This document shows, piece after piece, positions 8,805 through 16,983 of a stretch of 64,000 nucleotides of DNA (the stretch's first letter is position 1; each line of letters begins with the position of its first letter). Made by a program: the position numbers and the translations under genes. The notes beneath the pieces were generated by a model that was not told where the DNA came from, did not search any database, and was given only the letters and a program-made list of their open reading frames with translations. This DNA comes from Parahaliea aestuarii (lineage in GTDB: Bacteria; Pseudomonadota; Gammaproteobacteria; Pseudomonadales; Halieaceae), in NCBI RefSeq assembly GCF_008064635.1, contig NZ_VRYZ01000001.1, positions 434,001 to 498,000 on the forward strand, read 5' to 3'.

Positions 8805-9749
8805 ATGAGCACACAGGAACCGGACGACAATAACTTCGAGGCTGATCAGGACGACGAGAGCAGCATGCGCGCGATGCCCGAGGACAAGCTCGGCGCCGGG
8901 GGTGCCACCCGCAGGCAAAGGAAGTCCGGCTTTCCGGTGAAGCCGGTACTGGTGGTGGTTGTGGTGATCGGCGCCCTGGCCTTTATGTTCTATCCCGGTG
9001 GTGAGCAGGAGTTGCCGGCACCAGCGCCGGAGTCGGTGCAAGCACCAATGCCGGCAACGCCGCCCCGGCCGGCGGCCGAAGACATTCCGGACAGGCCGGA
9101 CACGCCCGTCGAAGTCGCCGAAGAAACACCCGGGGAGGTTGCGCCCGAGCCTGTCGAACCGCCCCTGCCGGAGCCCCAGGACAGCGATCCGCTGATGCGG
9201 GAAGAACTGCAGAGTGTCGGCGCCGCCGGCGAGTTGCAGGGCTTCAACGAGGGTGAACATTTACTGGAACGGATGGTAGCGTTGGTCGACGGAGGCAGCC
9301 GCGGGGTACTGTTGCGCAAGATTCTGCCGATGAGCGCACCCGATGAGCCCTTCCCGGTGGAGAAAGTCGATGGCCGGATCTACATGGACCAGGCGGGCTA
9401 TGAACGCTATGACAGCTATGTGGATGCCGTGCTGGCACTGGATACAGCGACCATCGTGGACAGCTTCCACCGCCTGCGCCCGCTGTACGAGAAGGCCTAT
9501 GCCCAGTTGGGTCTGCCCGGGGAGGACCTGGACAATGCCCTGATTGCCAGCCTGGACCGCATTATCGCCACTCCGGAAGTCGCCGGGCCCCTGGAGTTGA
9601 AGCGTGACTCGGTGATGTACAGCTACGCCGATCCGCAGCTCGAAGAGATGAGCCCGTTGCAAAAGCAATTGTTGCGCATGGGGCCGGACAATACCCGGCG
9701 CCTGAAGGAGAAAGCGCAGCAGATTCGCGCTGCACTGCTCAGCCCGTGA
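8805..9749 (+). CDS. DUF3014 domain protein, single-span membrane protein
   Basis: 314 aa. Start ATG 8805 lies 6 nt after AGGAGG (8793-8798); ATG 8799 is too close to it. An acidic cytosolic head of about 45 residues is followed by a transmembrane segment (VLVVVVVIGALAFMFY, about residues 47-63), a Pro/Glu-rich linker, then a folded periplasmic domain of about 200 residues matching DUF3014 (RGVLLRKILPMSAPDEPFPV and DSYVDAVLALD segments). The role of the family is unknown. Confidence 0.82.
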   Translation: MSTQEPDDNNFEADQDDESSMRAMPEDKLGAGGATRRQRKSGFPVKPVLVVVVVIGALAFMFYPGGEQELPAPAPESVQAPMPATPPRPAAEDIPDRPDTPVEVAEETPGEVAPEPVEPPLPEPQDSDPLMREELQSVGAAGELQGFNEGEHLLERMVALVDGGSRGVLLRKILPMSAPDEPFPVEKVDGRIYMDQAGYERYDSYVDAVLALDTATIVDSFHRLRPLYEKAYAQLGLPGEDLDNALIASLDRIIATPEVAGPLELKRDSVMYSYADPQLEEMSPLQKQLLRMGPDNTRRLKEKAQQIRAALLSP

Positions 9750-9758
9750 AGACGGGTG

Positions 9759-9784
9759 GCGCCGTCCGTGTGCACGGACGGCGC
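9759..9784. terminator. Hairpin between convergent genes
   Basis: Perfect 12-bp inverted repeat (GCGCCGTCCGTG and its complement) with a 2-nt loop, sitting exactly between the DUF3014 gene and the convergent epimerase gene. It could terminate both transcripts. No T-run follows. Confidence 0.5.
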
Positions 9785-9791
9785 TGCTGCC

Positions 9792-10703
9792 TCAGCTGTA
9801 GGCCGCGACAATTTCCCTGATCTTGTCGCTGATCTGCCCGGTGTCGTAGTTGCCCAGGCGCTCGCGTATTTCCGCCGGCGTGTCGTAGCTGACCGTGGCG
9901 CCGGCGCCGGCAAACATGATGACGTTCGGTAGCAGGGGGTGGTCGATATCGTCCCGCACCTCCAACTCAACCGGGTTACCCGCCGCGGCGAACCACTGCT
10001 CCAGGTAGTCTTTCCAGCTCAGGTTTTCGTCACCGATCAGGTAGGCTTTGCCGCCTTCGCCATTCTCCAGTGCACCGGCCACGGCCTGCGCCACCGACTG
10101 TGAGGTGATGTGGTTGGTGCCGCCCTTGGGGGCGAATACCGGCATGTCCGGGATGTGGCCGGCGGCGTAGGCCACCAGTGCGCCGATGTGTGGCACCTCG
10201 GTGCCGGGAATGTGGCCGAGCACAAAGGGCAGGTCGAGGGTGCAGACCTGGAAACTGTCACTGTTCAGCGCGCGCACGGCCTTGTCGGTGTTGGCGCGGG
10301 AGGTGACATAGGGGCACTCGCCAATGCGATGAGCCGCCACGTGGGGGTAGAAGGTGCCGATGTACACCACCTTGCCGATACCGGCATCCCGCGCGGCTTC
10401 CAGCGCCCGTGGTACGGCGATATCGTTGGCTTCCCTGTAGACTTCTTCCGGTGTTTTCGAACCGTCCATGGGCACGTTGCGGATATCCGCAGCGGCGGAA
10501 AACACCAGTGCATCGAAACCCTGCAGGCGGCCGTCGCCGAGGTCGTCGTTGATGTAGTCGCCGGCCAGGAAGGGCAGGGCGGCCAGCGCGGGTGCCTGTG
10601 GCGGCTTGCGCGACATGATGGTGACGTCGTGGCCCAACCGGGCCAGGTGCAGGGCGGCGTCGCCGCCGATAAGGCCGGAGCCTCCTATAACCAATACTTT
10701 CAC
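9792..10703 (-). CDS. NAD(P)-dependent epimerase/dehydratase-like protein
   Basis: 303 aa beginning at GTG 10703, which follows AGGAGTAACCCA; the frame stays open further upstream without a good start. The protein opens with KVLVIGGSGLIGGDAALHLA, the Rossmann GxxGxxG of extended or atypical SDRs, and continues as an NAD-dependent epimerase/dehydratase. The YxxxK segment is not clear (YVTSRANTDK occupies its place), so it may be a nonstandard atypical SDR. Divergent from the antiporter gene. Confidence 0.78.
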   Translation of the reverse strand: MKVLVIGGSGLIGGDAALHLARLGHDVTIMSRKPPQAPALAALPFLAGDYINDDLGDGRLQGFDALVFSAAADIRNVPMDGSKTPEEVYREANDIAVPRALEAARDAGIGKVVYIGTFYPHVAAHRIGECPYVTSRANTDKAVRALNSDSFQVCTLDLPFVLGHIPGTEVPHIGALVAYAAGHIPDMPVFAPKGGTNHITSQSVAQAVAGALENGEGGKAYLIGDENLSWKDYLEQWFAAAGNPVELEVRDDIDHPLLPNVIMFAGAGATVSYDTPAEIRERLGNYDTGQISDKIREIVAAYS

Positions 10704-10923
10704 TGGGTTACTCCTGTATCGCCGCGGGTAAACAGCGCGGCGCGGTGAACAGATCATCTGGGCCTGTTAGCTTAACCAGCGACGCGTGGCGGAGGTAGGC
10801 CGCCGCGCCCCGTTTCAGTTCACCTCCTTGTACCTGCGCCTTTCTTGGACCTGCAGCGGTGTCAGTTGACACTGCTCTGCAGCTGCCACACCCTTCCTGC
10901 TCAACCCGCGAACGGATGCGCAC

Positions 10924-12726
10924 ATGCTCCCGCTTGAATTATCCCTGGCAATAGTTCTGATTATCGGCACCCTGTGCCAATGGCTGGCCTGGCGGGTGCG
11001 CCTGCCGGCCATCCTGTTCCTGCTGGTGGCGGGGCTGCTGTCCGGGCCGGTCAGTGGCTGGCTGGACCCGGATGCGGTATTCGGCGACCTGTTGATGCCG
11101 ATGGTGTCGCTGTCGGTTGCCATCATCCTGTTCGAGGGCAGCCTGACCCTCAACATCAGCGAGATACGTGGCGTCGGCCGGGTGGTACAGCGCATGATCT
11201 CGATCGGCGCCCTGGTCACCTGGGTGATTGTGGCCGTGGCGACCCACTACCTGTTCGACTTCTCCTGGCAGATCAGCGCCCTGTTCGGCGCGGTGGTCAT
11301 TGTCACTGGCCCGACAGTGATCGTACCCATGCTGCGCTCGGTGCGGCCCACCCGGAAAGTGGCGAATATCCTGCGCTGGGAGGGTATTGCCATCGACCCC
11401 ATCGGCGCCCTGATGGCGGTGATGACCTACGAGTTCATTCTCGCCAGCAGCGAGGGCGAGGCGCTGGGGCATGTCTTCCTGCTGTTCTTCCAGACCGTGT
11501 TCGTGGGGCTGGGAGCAGGCCTGGCGAGTGGTTATGTCCTGGGCAAACTGCTGTCGCGGGACTGGTTGCCTGAATACCTCCACAACATGGCCTCCCTGGC
11601 GCTGGTGTTGCTGTCTTTCAGTGCCTCCAATGCCATCGCCCACGAATCCGGCCTGCTCACGGTGACGGTGATGGGCATGTGGCTGGCCAACCAGCGCAGT
11701 GTGGATATCCACCCGATCCTCAATTTCAAGGAACACCTGAGCCTGCTGTTGATCTCGGTGTTGTTTGTGGTGCTGGCGGCGCGCATCAATCTGGATCAAT
11801 TGGCGGAGATCGGCTGGAACGCCGTCTGGCTGCTGCTGGCGCTGCAGTTCCTGGCGCGACCCGCCAAGGTGCTGGTGAGCACCCTGGGCCTGGACGTGAG
11901 CTGGCGCGAGCGCGGTTTGCTGGCCTGGATCGCCCCGCGCGGGATTGTGGCGGCGGCCATCTCCGCCCTGTTTGCCGACAACCTGGTGGCCATTGGCTAC
12001 GAGGAAGCGGCACTGCTGGTGCCGCTGACCTTCACCATCATCATCGGTACAGTGGTACTGCAAAGCGCTACTTCACGCTTTATCGCACGCGCGCTCAAGG
12101 TGACCGAGCCTTCGCCGCGGGGCTTTCTCATCGTCGGCGCCAACGCCTTCTCCCGGGCGGTAGCGGAAGCGCTGAAAGAGCATGATTTTCGCTGCGTACT
12201 GGCGGACTCCAGCCGCGAGGATATCCGCACCGCGCGCATGGCGGGGCTGGAGACCTACTACGGCAACCCGGTGTCCGAGCACGCCGAAATTCACCTCGAC
12301 CTGGCCGGTGTTGGCGGGCTGCTGGCGATGTCGCGCCAGCGCTATGTGAATGTTATCGCCGCGCTCCACTACCGCCAGGACTTTGGTCCGCGGCGCATCT
12401 ACCGGCTGGCCTCGGACCTGTCCCGCCGGCAGTCCGAGAAGCACCAGGTGACCCAGGGTTACCGCGGCAGCCAGTTGTTCGGCGAGGAGGTGACCTACGG
12501 GGATGTGATCAGACTGGTCAACCGCGGCTGGGAAATCCGCAGTACCCGCCTGACCGAGGAGTTCAGCTGGGAACAGTACCGGGTCAAGCACGGCGAGAAC
12601 TGCCTGCCGCTGTTTGTCATCGACGGCAAGGGCTGGGTTACCCCCTTTACCGCCGGTGAATCATTGGAGCCCACGGCCGGTTGCACGGTACTGTCCCTGC
12701 TGCCGGATGATATCCCCGACGCCTGA
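10924..12726 (+). CDS. CPA-type cation/proton antiporter with C-terminal TrkA-N-like domain
   Basis: 600 aa. About 12 hydrophobic segments fill residues 1-390, with the family signatures LFEGSLTLNISEI, VTGPTVIVPMLRSVRP and EGIAIDPIGALMA of NhaP-like (CPA1) Na+(K+)/H+ antiporters. From about residue 400 a Rossmann-like regulatory domain begins (RGFLIVGANAFSRAVAEAL), as in TrkA-N/RCK domains that sense nucleotides. It sits in the inner membrane and exchanges monovalent cations for protons. The convergent YkgJ gene starts at the very next base after its stop, so the two stop codons are adjacent. Confidence 0.87.
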   Translation: MLPLELSLAIVLIIGTLCQWLAWRVRLPAILFLLVAGLLSGPVSGWLDPDAVFGDLLMPMVSLSVAIILFEGSLTLNISEIRGVGRVVQRMISIGALVTWVIVAVATHYLFDFSWQISALFGAVVIVTGPTVIVPMLRSVRPTRKVANILRWEGIAIDPIGALMAVMTYEFILASSEGEALGHVFLLFFQTVFVGLGAGLASGYVLGKLLSRDWLPEYLHNMASLALVLLSFSASNAIAHESGLLTVTVMGMWLANQRSVDIHPILNFKEHLSLLLISVLFVVLAARINLDQLAEIGWNAVWLLLALQFLARPAKVLVSTLGLDVSWRERGLLAWIAPRGIVAAAISALFADNLVAIGYEEAALLVPLTFTIIIGTVVLQSATSRFIARALKVTEPSPRGFLIVGANAFSRAVAEALKEHDFRCVLADSSREDIRTARMAGLETYYGNPVSEHAEIHLDLAGVGGLLAMSRQRYVNVIAALHYRQDFGPRRIYRLASDLSRRQSEKHQVTQGYRGSQLFGEEVTYGDVIRLVNRGWEIRSTRLTEEFSWEQYRVKHGENCLPLFVIDGKGWVTPFTAGESLEPTAGCTVLSLLPDDIPDA

Positions 12727-13329
12727 TTACGCCACCTGGTCTGAGGGCACCTCATTGCTGTAGCAGGCCAGCAGCAATACCTTTTCCAGCGCGGCCCGGA
12801 GTGCCTCGTTGATGGGGAAGTCGCGCTGGCCGAGCGAATGGTCCAGCTGCCGGACTTTTTCCTTGCCCTCGGACATGCGTGGCGGTGGATCGTCGTCAAG
12901 ATTGGTCAGCGCCAGTAGATGTGCGGCGGGCTGTTCCTCCTTGATGCTGCGGCAGACGGATAAGCGTGGTTGTCCAAACTTGCCGCTGACACCGGCGGCG
13001 CCGAACATGCGGCACAGCGAGGGACGCTGGCGGTAGATGCCACACTCGCCGCGGCTGCCATCCAGGGAGTGGCGGACAAAGTGAATGCAGGAAAACCCCG
13101 AGTAGTTGTCCAGGGATGTCAGGGTGTTCTCCGCCAGGCCCCGATCAAACAGGTCCAGGGCGAGCGGCAGCATTTCCAGCGGCGAGGCTTCGACCTCCGG
13201 GTTGTTGCAGCAGGCCCCGCATCCGGAGGTGCAGTTCAGCCCGGTCCGGCGCTGGTAGCCGGCAAAAGTACTTTCAAGTTCTTCAAATACAGCTTCAACA
13301 AGACGCGCAAGTTCCCGCAGCCTTTGCAT
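12727..13329 (-). CDS. YkgJ-family cysteine-cluster protein
   Basis: 200 aa. The metal-cluster motif CTSGCGACCNNPEVE (about residues 33-47) plus later cysteines (CIHFVRHS, CGIYRQRPSLCRMFG, CRS) are the conserved pattern of the YkgJ/UPF0153 family (CxxxCxxCC...C...C), thought to bind zinc or an iron-sulfur cluster. The start at 13329 has GGAG 6 nt upstream. Biochemical role unknown. Confidence 0.85.
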   Translation of the reverse strand: MQRLRELARLVEAVFEELESTFAGYQRRTGLNCTSGCGACCNNPEVEASPLEMLPLALDLFDRGLAENTLTSLDNYSGFSCIHFVRHSLDGSRGECGIYRQRPSLCRMFGAAGVSGKFGQPRLSVCRSIKEEQPAAHLLALTNLDDDPPPRMSEGKEKVRQLDHSLGQRDFPINEALRAALEKVLLLACYSNEVPSDQVA

Positions 13330-13649
13330 ACAGACTCCGCAAAATAAAAACGCCAGATATGGTGTGAAACAGAAAGCTACGCCGGAAGCCGGGGAGCCCC
13401 GGCCGGCGGCGAATCATAGGGGGGAGTGTGATGGGATGGCAAGGGGTTGGCGTTGTTTATATGGCGATGGAATTCTCTATCCCTTTCTATGGGGATTACC
13501 GCCTCGTCCGCGTCAATATCCTTTACAACTTGCGTGTCCGGCCCTCCATTGGCTTTTGTCTCGACGTTGATTTCATTCAGATTTCCGACTGCGGCACGCG
13601 CCTTGCACCATGTCGCCATCGTCCTCCAAAACGCATGCGAGACACTGGT
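13330..13649. other. 320-bp intergenic region
   Basis: No gene is supported here. A frame is open from 13428 into the following exported-protein gene, but it would put 74 residues of unusual composition ahead of a clean signal peptide and lacks a ribosome-binding site. The region is the likely divergent promoter space for the YkgJ gene and the PEP-CTERM-like gene. It is AT-richer than its flanks from about 13450 to 13600. Confidence 0.5.
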
Positions 13650-14414
13650 ATGAAAGGGCTTAACAGGAACGCACTGGCATTCATTCTGGCCGTTACCCTT
13701 GCGAGTATTGCCGGCCAGGCCCGGGCGGTTCTCATGTTGACCGACTCGGCGGTCTTCTCTGCTAACCCGTCTGGTGAGAACTGGAATGGGTGGATCTGGA
13801 ATACCCAGGGCGGCGAGTCAGACGATCGCTGGAATCTCTACTATTCCAGCTCGCTAGACCCGCAAAACCCGGTCTTCCTGAACTCAAAGGACGGCGCAAC
13901 CACCAACATTGCCATTGCGTTGACACCCGGGACGCATCTTTTTTCAGTCTACGGAGAATCGGTGATTCCGAACGTGGACCCGCTCCAGCATTTCGTATTG
14001 AGTCTGTATTTTGGTGGCAATCAAACCACAGCGGATATCTCCGGCTTGTACGGCTCGTCCTGCAACCCCGTCTGCCCGGCATCGCATCCCAATGGTCTCG
14101 ACCTGTACGGTTCCTCCGGTTTGTCCACGCCCAATGCGCAGGAAGCAGGCACTCTCAGTTTCGTTTCAGGGGACTATGAGGTCACCCTGAGTGACTTCAT
14201 CTGGATTCTGAGACCAGACATCGACCAAGTATGGCCATACTGGGACAACAGCCCAGACTATAGCAATGGCAGCAATACGCCTGACTTTTTCGGTCGTATC
14301 CAGCTGGATGTTCGTGCGCTTAACAATGCCTCTCCGGTACCACTTTCCAATACCCTGACCTTATTCGGCCTGGGCTTGCTCCTGCTTCGCCTGGTCAATC
14401 CTCGTCGCGCCTGA
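13650..14414 (+). CDS. Exported protein with PEP-CTERM-like C-terminal sorting tail
   Basis: 254 aa from ATG 13650 (ATG 13635 also possible; no strong ribosome site for either). The N-terminus MKGLNRNALAFILAVTLAS followed by IAGQARA is a signal peptide. The mature part is acidic, rich in Gly, Ser, Asn and aromatic residues, with one Cys pair (SSCNPVCP). The tail has the three parts of an exosortase signal: a SPVPLS motif, a hydrophobic helix (LTLFGLGLLLLRLV) and a basic NPRRA end. It is a variant of PEP-CTERM/VPxSGP-type tails, so processing by an exosortase elsewhere in the genome is likely. Ligand or role unknown. Confidence 0.72.
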   Translation: MKGLNRNALAFILAVTLASIAGQARAVLMLTDSAVFSANPSGENWNGWIWNTQGGESDDRWNLYYSSSLDPQNPVFLNSKDGATTNIAIALTPGTHLFSVYGESVIPNVDPLQHFVLSLYFGGNQTTADISGLYGSSCNPVCPASHPNGLDLYGSSGLSTPNAQEAGTLSFVSGDYEVTLSDFIWILRPDIDQVWPYWDNSPDYSNGSNTPDFFGRIQLDVRALNNASPVPLSNTLTLFGLGLLLLRLVNPRRA

Positions 14415-14486
14415 TTTGGCGGGGCCCTGGCTGCTCCCAACTACCCGTCGCCAGACCAGATGGCGCAAGATCTCCTCGCTCAGAAG

Positions 14487-14527
14487 ATACTTGAAAGCAA
14501 TCAAAACATACTGTAGGTTCAAATCCG
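14487..14527. promoter_or_regulatory. Putative operator upstream of acyl-CoA dehydrogenase operon (copy A)
   Basis: The stretch begins ATACTTGAA, then 11 variable bases, then CATACTGTA-G-GTTCAAAT. The same elements with identical spacing occur at 21300-21340. The arms TTGAA...TTCAA give it dyad character. It lies about 95 bp upstream of the GTG start at 14622, a fitting place for repressor or activator binding. Confidence 0.6.
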
Positions 14528-14621
14528 CATTTTGAACACTGCCGGACTCCTGTGTGCCTACCCTTGATAGGGGGGCAGGCAGGCCGGCACAGTGCCAAAC
14601 ATTCTGAGATGAGGTGCAGCC

Positions 14622-15803
14622 GTGAGCGAGCTGGAACAATTCCGCGCCGAGACCCGCGCCTGGCTGGAGGCCAACTGCCCCCAGTCCATGCGCACCCCTG
14701 CCCGGGGGTTTGAGGACATTTATAACGGTGGGCGCAAGCCCGAGATCGATCACCCGGACCAGAAGGTCTGGTGCGACCGCATGGCCGAGCGCGGCTGGAC
14801 GGTGCCCACCTGGCCGAAGGAATACGGCGGTGGCGGCCTGAACAAGGAAGAGGCGAAAGTGCTGGCCCAGGAAATGGCGCGCATCAGTGCCCGCCGCCCG
14901 CTGGACAGCTTCGGCATCTCCATGCTCGGCCCGGCCCTGCTCCAGTTCGGTAGCGAAGAGCAGAAAAAGGAGCACCTGCCGCCCATCGCACGCGGCGAGA
15001 TACGCTGGTGCCAGGGCTACTCCGAGCCGAATGCCGGCTCCGACCTCGCCAGCCTGGCGACGCGCGCCGAAGACCAGGGCGACCACTACCTGATCAACGG
15101 GCAGAAGGTCTGGACCTCTTACGCCGACAAGGCCGACTGGATCTTCTGCCTGGTACGCACCGACAGTTCCGGCAGCAAGCACGAGGGCATCAGCTTTGTG
15201 CTCTTCGATATGGACCAGCCCGGCGTGACGGTAAAGCCGATCAAGCTGATCAGCGGTTCCTCCCCGTTCTGTGAAACGTTCTTCGACGATGCCAAGGCCC
15301 TGAAGAAAAACCTGATCGGGGAAGAGGGCAAGGGCTGGACCATCGCCAAGTACCTGCTCACCCACGAGCGGGAAATGATCTCCGGCTTCGGCACCATGTC
15401 GCGCGAATCGCTGGGCCAGCGCGCAGCGAAAATTGTCGGCGCTGACGCCAGCGGACGCCTGGCCAATGGCGTACTGCGCCAGAACATCGCCCAGTACCAG
15501 CTGGATGCGATGGTGTTTGGCTACACCATGGCCCGCATTGGCGACGAGGCGAAGGCGGGGCAGGGCCTGGGCCCCGCGTCCTCCATCTTCAAGTACTACG
15601 GCACCGAGCTGAACAAGCGCCGCAATGAACTCAACCTGGCGGTGCAGGGCGAAGTGGCCCTGGGCTGGGATGGCGACGTCTATGACGGCGGCCAGCTGAG
15701 TCGCGACTGGTTGCGTTCCAAGGGGAATTCCATCGAGGGCGGTACCACCGAGGTTCAGCTGAATATTATTGCCAAGCGCGTGCTTGGCCTGCCGGACGCC
15801 TGA
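14622..15803 (+). CDS. Acyl-CoA dehydrogenase, subunit with catalytic Glu
   Basis: 393 aa, GTG start at 14622 with GATGAGGTG upstream. Typical ACAD layout: helical N-terminus, WCQGYSEPNAGSDLAS (FAD/acyl binding, about residues 129-144), TSYADKADWI, and the C-terminal SIEGGTTEVQLNIIAKRVLG. The Glu of SIEGGTTEVQ (about 372) aligns with the MCAD-type catalytic base. The usual QxxGGxG FAD-contact motif is degenerate here. It is followed 25 bp later by a second ACAD lacking the Glu. This recalls heteromeric ACADs of steroid side-chain degradation (FadE28/FadE29 type). Inference: the pair forms one enzyme. Confidence 0.88.
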   Translation: MSELEQFRAETRAWLEANCPQSMRTPARGFEDIYNGGRKPEIDHPDQKVWCDRMAERGWTVPTWPKEYGGGGLNKEEAKVLAQEMARISARRPLDSFGISMLGPALLQFGSEEQKKEHLPPIARGEIRWCQGYSEPNAGSDLASLATRAEDQGDHYLINGQKVWTSYADKADWIFCLVRTDSSGSKHEGISFVLFDMDQPGVTVKPIKLISGSSPFCETFFDDAKALKKNLIGEEGKGWTIAKYLLTHEREMISGFGTMSRESLGQRAAKIVGADASGRLANGVLRQNIAQYQLDAMVFGYTMARIGDEAKAGQGLGPASSIFKYYGTELNKRRNELNLAVQGEVALGWDGDVYDGGQLSRDWLRSKGNSIEGGTTEVQLNIIAKRVLGLPDA

Positions 15804-15828
15804 GCCGGACGCGACAGAGGATTAATTC

Positions 15829-16956
15829 ATGGCACTGGTATTGAATGAAGAGCAGATCATGCTCAAGGATTCCGCCGCGGGTTTTCTGGCGGAGAAGGCG
15901 GCGGTACCGCAGCTGCGGGCATTGCGCGACAGCGGCAGCGAGACCACCTTCGACGCCGCCGTATGGCGCGAAATGGTCGAGATGGGCTGGGCCAGCATCG
16001 CCATTCCCGAGGCCTTTGGCGGCCTGGGCTACGGCTACACCGGGCTCGGCCTGGTGCTGGAGCAGGTCGGGCGTCACCTCAGCAACTCGCCGCTGGAGTC
16101 GGCAGTGCTGGTGTCCGCCACCCTGATTAACGAACTGGGCAGTGAGGCGCAAAAGCAGCAGTGGTTGCCGGCCATTGCCGCCGGTGAGACGCAGTTCAGC
16201 CTGGCCCTGCAGGAGGGCGCTCACCACAACCCGCAGCAACTGGCCACCACGGCCCGCCGCGAGGGTGAGGGTTATGTGCTCAACGGCAGCAAGGTGCTGG
16301 TGCTGGATGCGCCCAGTGCGCAGCAATTCCTGGTGGTCGCGATGCTCGAGGGCAGTGAAGGCCCGAGCGTGTTCGCAGTGCCCGCCGACGCGGCGGGATT
16401 GACGGTGGAGTCGCGCGCCATGGTGGACAGCCGCGCTGCCGGCGCACTGATGCTGGACAATGTCAGCGTTGGCGCCGATGCCCTGGTGGGCGAGGCGGGG
16501 GCTGCAGGCCCGGCGCTGGAACGCACGCTGGACATCGCCAACATCGGCCTGGCGGCGGAGCTGCTGGGGCTGTCGGTCGAGGCCTTCGAACGCACGGTTG
16601 CCTACCTGCAGGAGCGCAAGCAGTTTGGCCGGATTATCGGCAGCTTCCAGGGGCTTCAGCATCGCGCCGCCGAATTGTTTGCGGAACTGGAGCTGGCTCG
16701 CTCCATCGTGCTCAAGGCCCTGCAGGCGATCGATGAAGGTGCGGACAACCTGCCGCTGCTGGCCAGTGCCGCCAAGGCCAAGCTGTGCGAAGTAGCGCAG
16801 CGTGCCAGCAATGAAGCGGTGCAGATGCACGGTGGCATCGGCATGACCGACGAGTGCGAAATCGGCTTCTTTATCAAGCGCGCCCGGGTGGCCCAGCACA
16901 CCTTTGGCGACTATAACTATCACCTTGATCGCTTCGCCCAGCTCGGCGGATTCTGA
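15829..16956 (+). CDS. Acyl-CoA dehydrogenase, partner subunit
   Basis: 375 aa. ATG 15829 follows AGAGGATTAATTC. It has the conserved ERKQFGRIIGSFQGLQH segment (about residues 262-278) and the FAD-contact motif VQMHGGIGMTDECE (about 327-340). At the place where MCAD-type enzymes carry their catalytic Glu it reads HTFGDYNYHLD, with no Glu. With the upstream gene contributing the Glu and this one the full FAD loop, the two look complementary. Expected reaction: alpha-beta dehydrogenation of an acyl-CoA, electrons passing to ETF. Confidence 0.87.
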   Translation: MALVLNEEQIMLKDSAAGFLAEKAAVPQLRALRDSGSETTFDAAVWREMVEMGWASIAIPEAFGGLGYGYTGLGLVLEQVGRHLSNSPLESAVLVSATLINELGSEAQKQQWLPAIAAGETQFSLALQEGAHHNPQQLATTARREGEGYVLNGSKVLVLDAPSAQQFLVVAMLEGSEGPSVFAVPADAAGLTVESRAMVDSRAAGALMLDNVSVGADALVGEAGAAGPALERTLDIANIGLAAELLGLSVEAFERTVAYLQERKQFGRIIGSFQGLQHRAAELFAELELARSIVLKALQAIDEGADNLPLLASAAKAKLCEVAQRASNEAVQMHGGIGMTDECEIGFFIKRARVAQHTFGDYNYHLDRFAQLGGF

Positions 16957-16983
16957 CCATCAACTCCGGGGAATACCGATAAC

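Noticed and set aside
13437-13452. TGGC...TTGGC resembling a sigma-54 promoter before the PEP-CTERM-like gene
   Set aside because: The spacing and the -12 GC do not match the consensus well enough; single weak hit.
13428-13649. Upstream extension of the PEP-CTERM-like gene
   Set aside because: It would place 74 residues ahead of a clean signal peptide, with no ribosome site.
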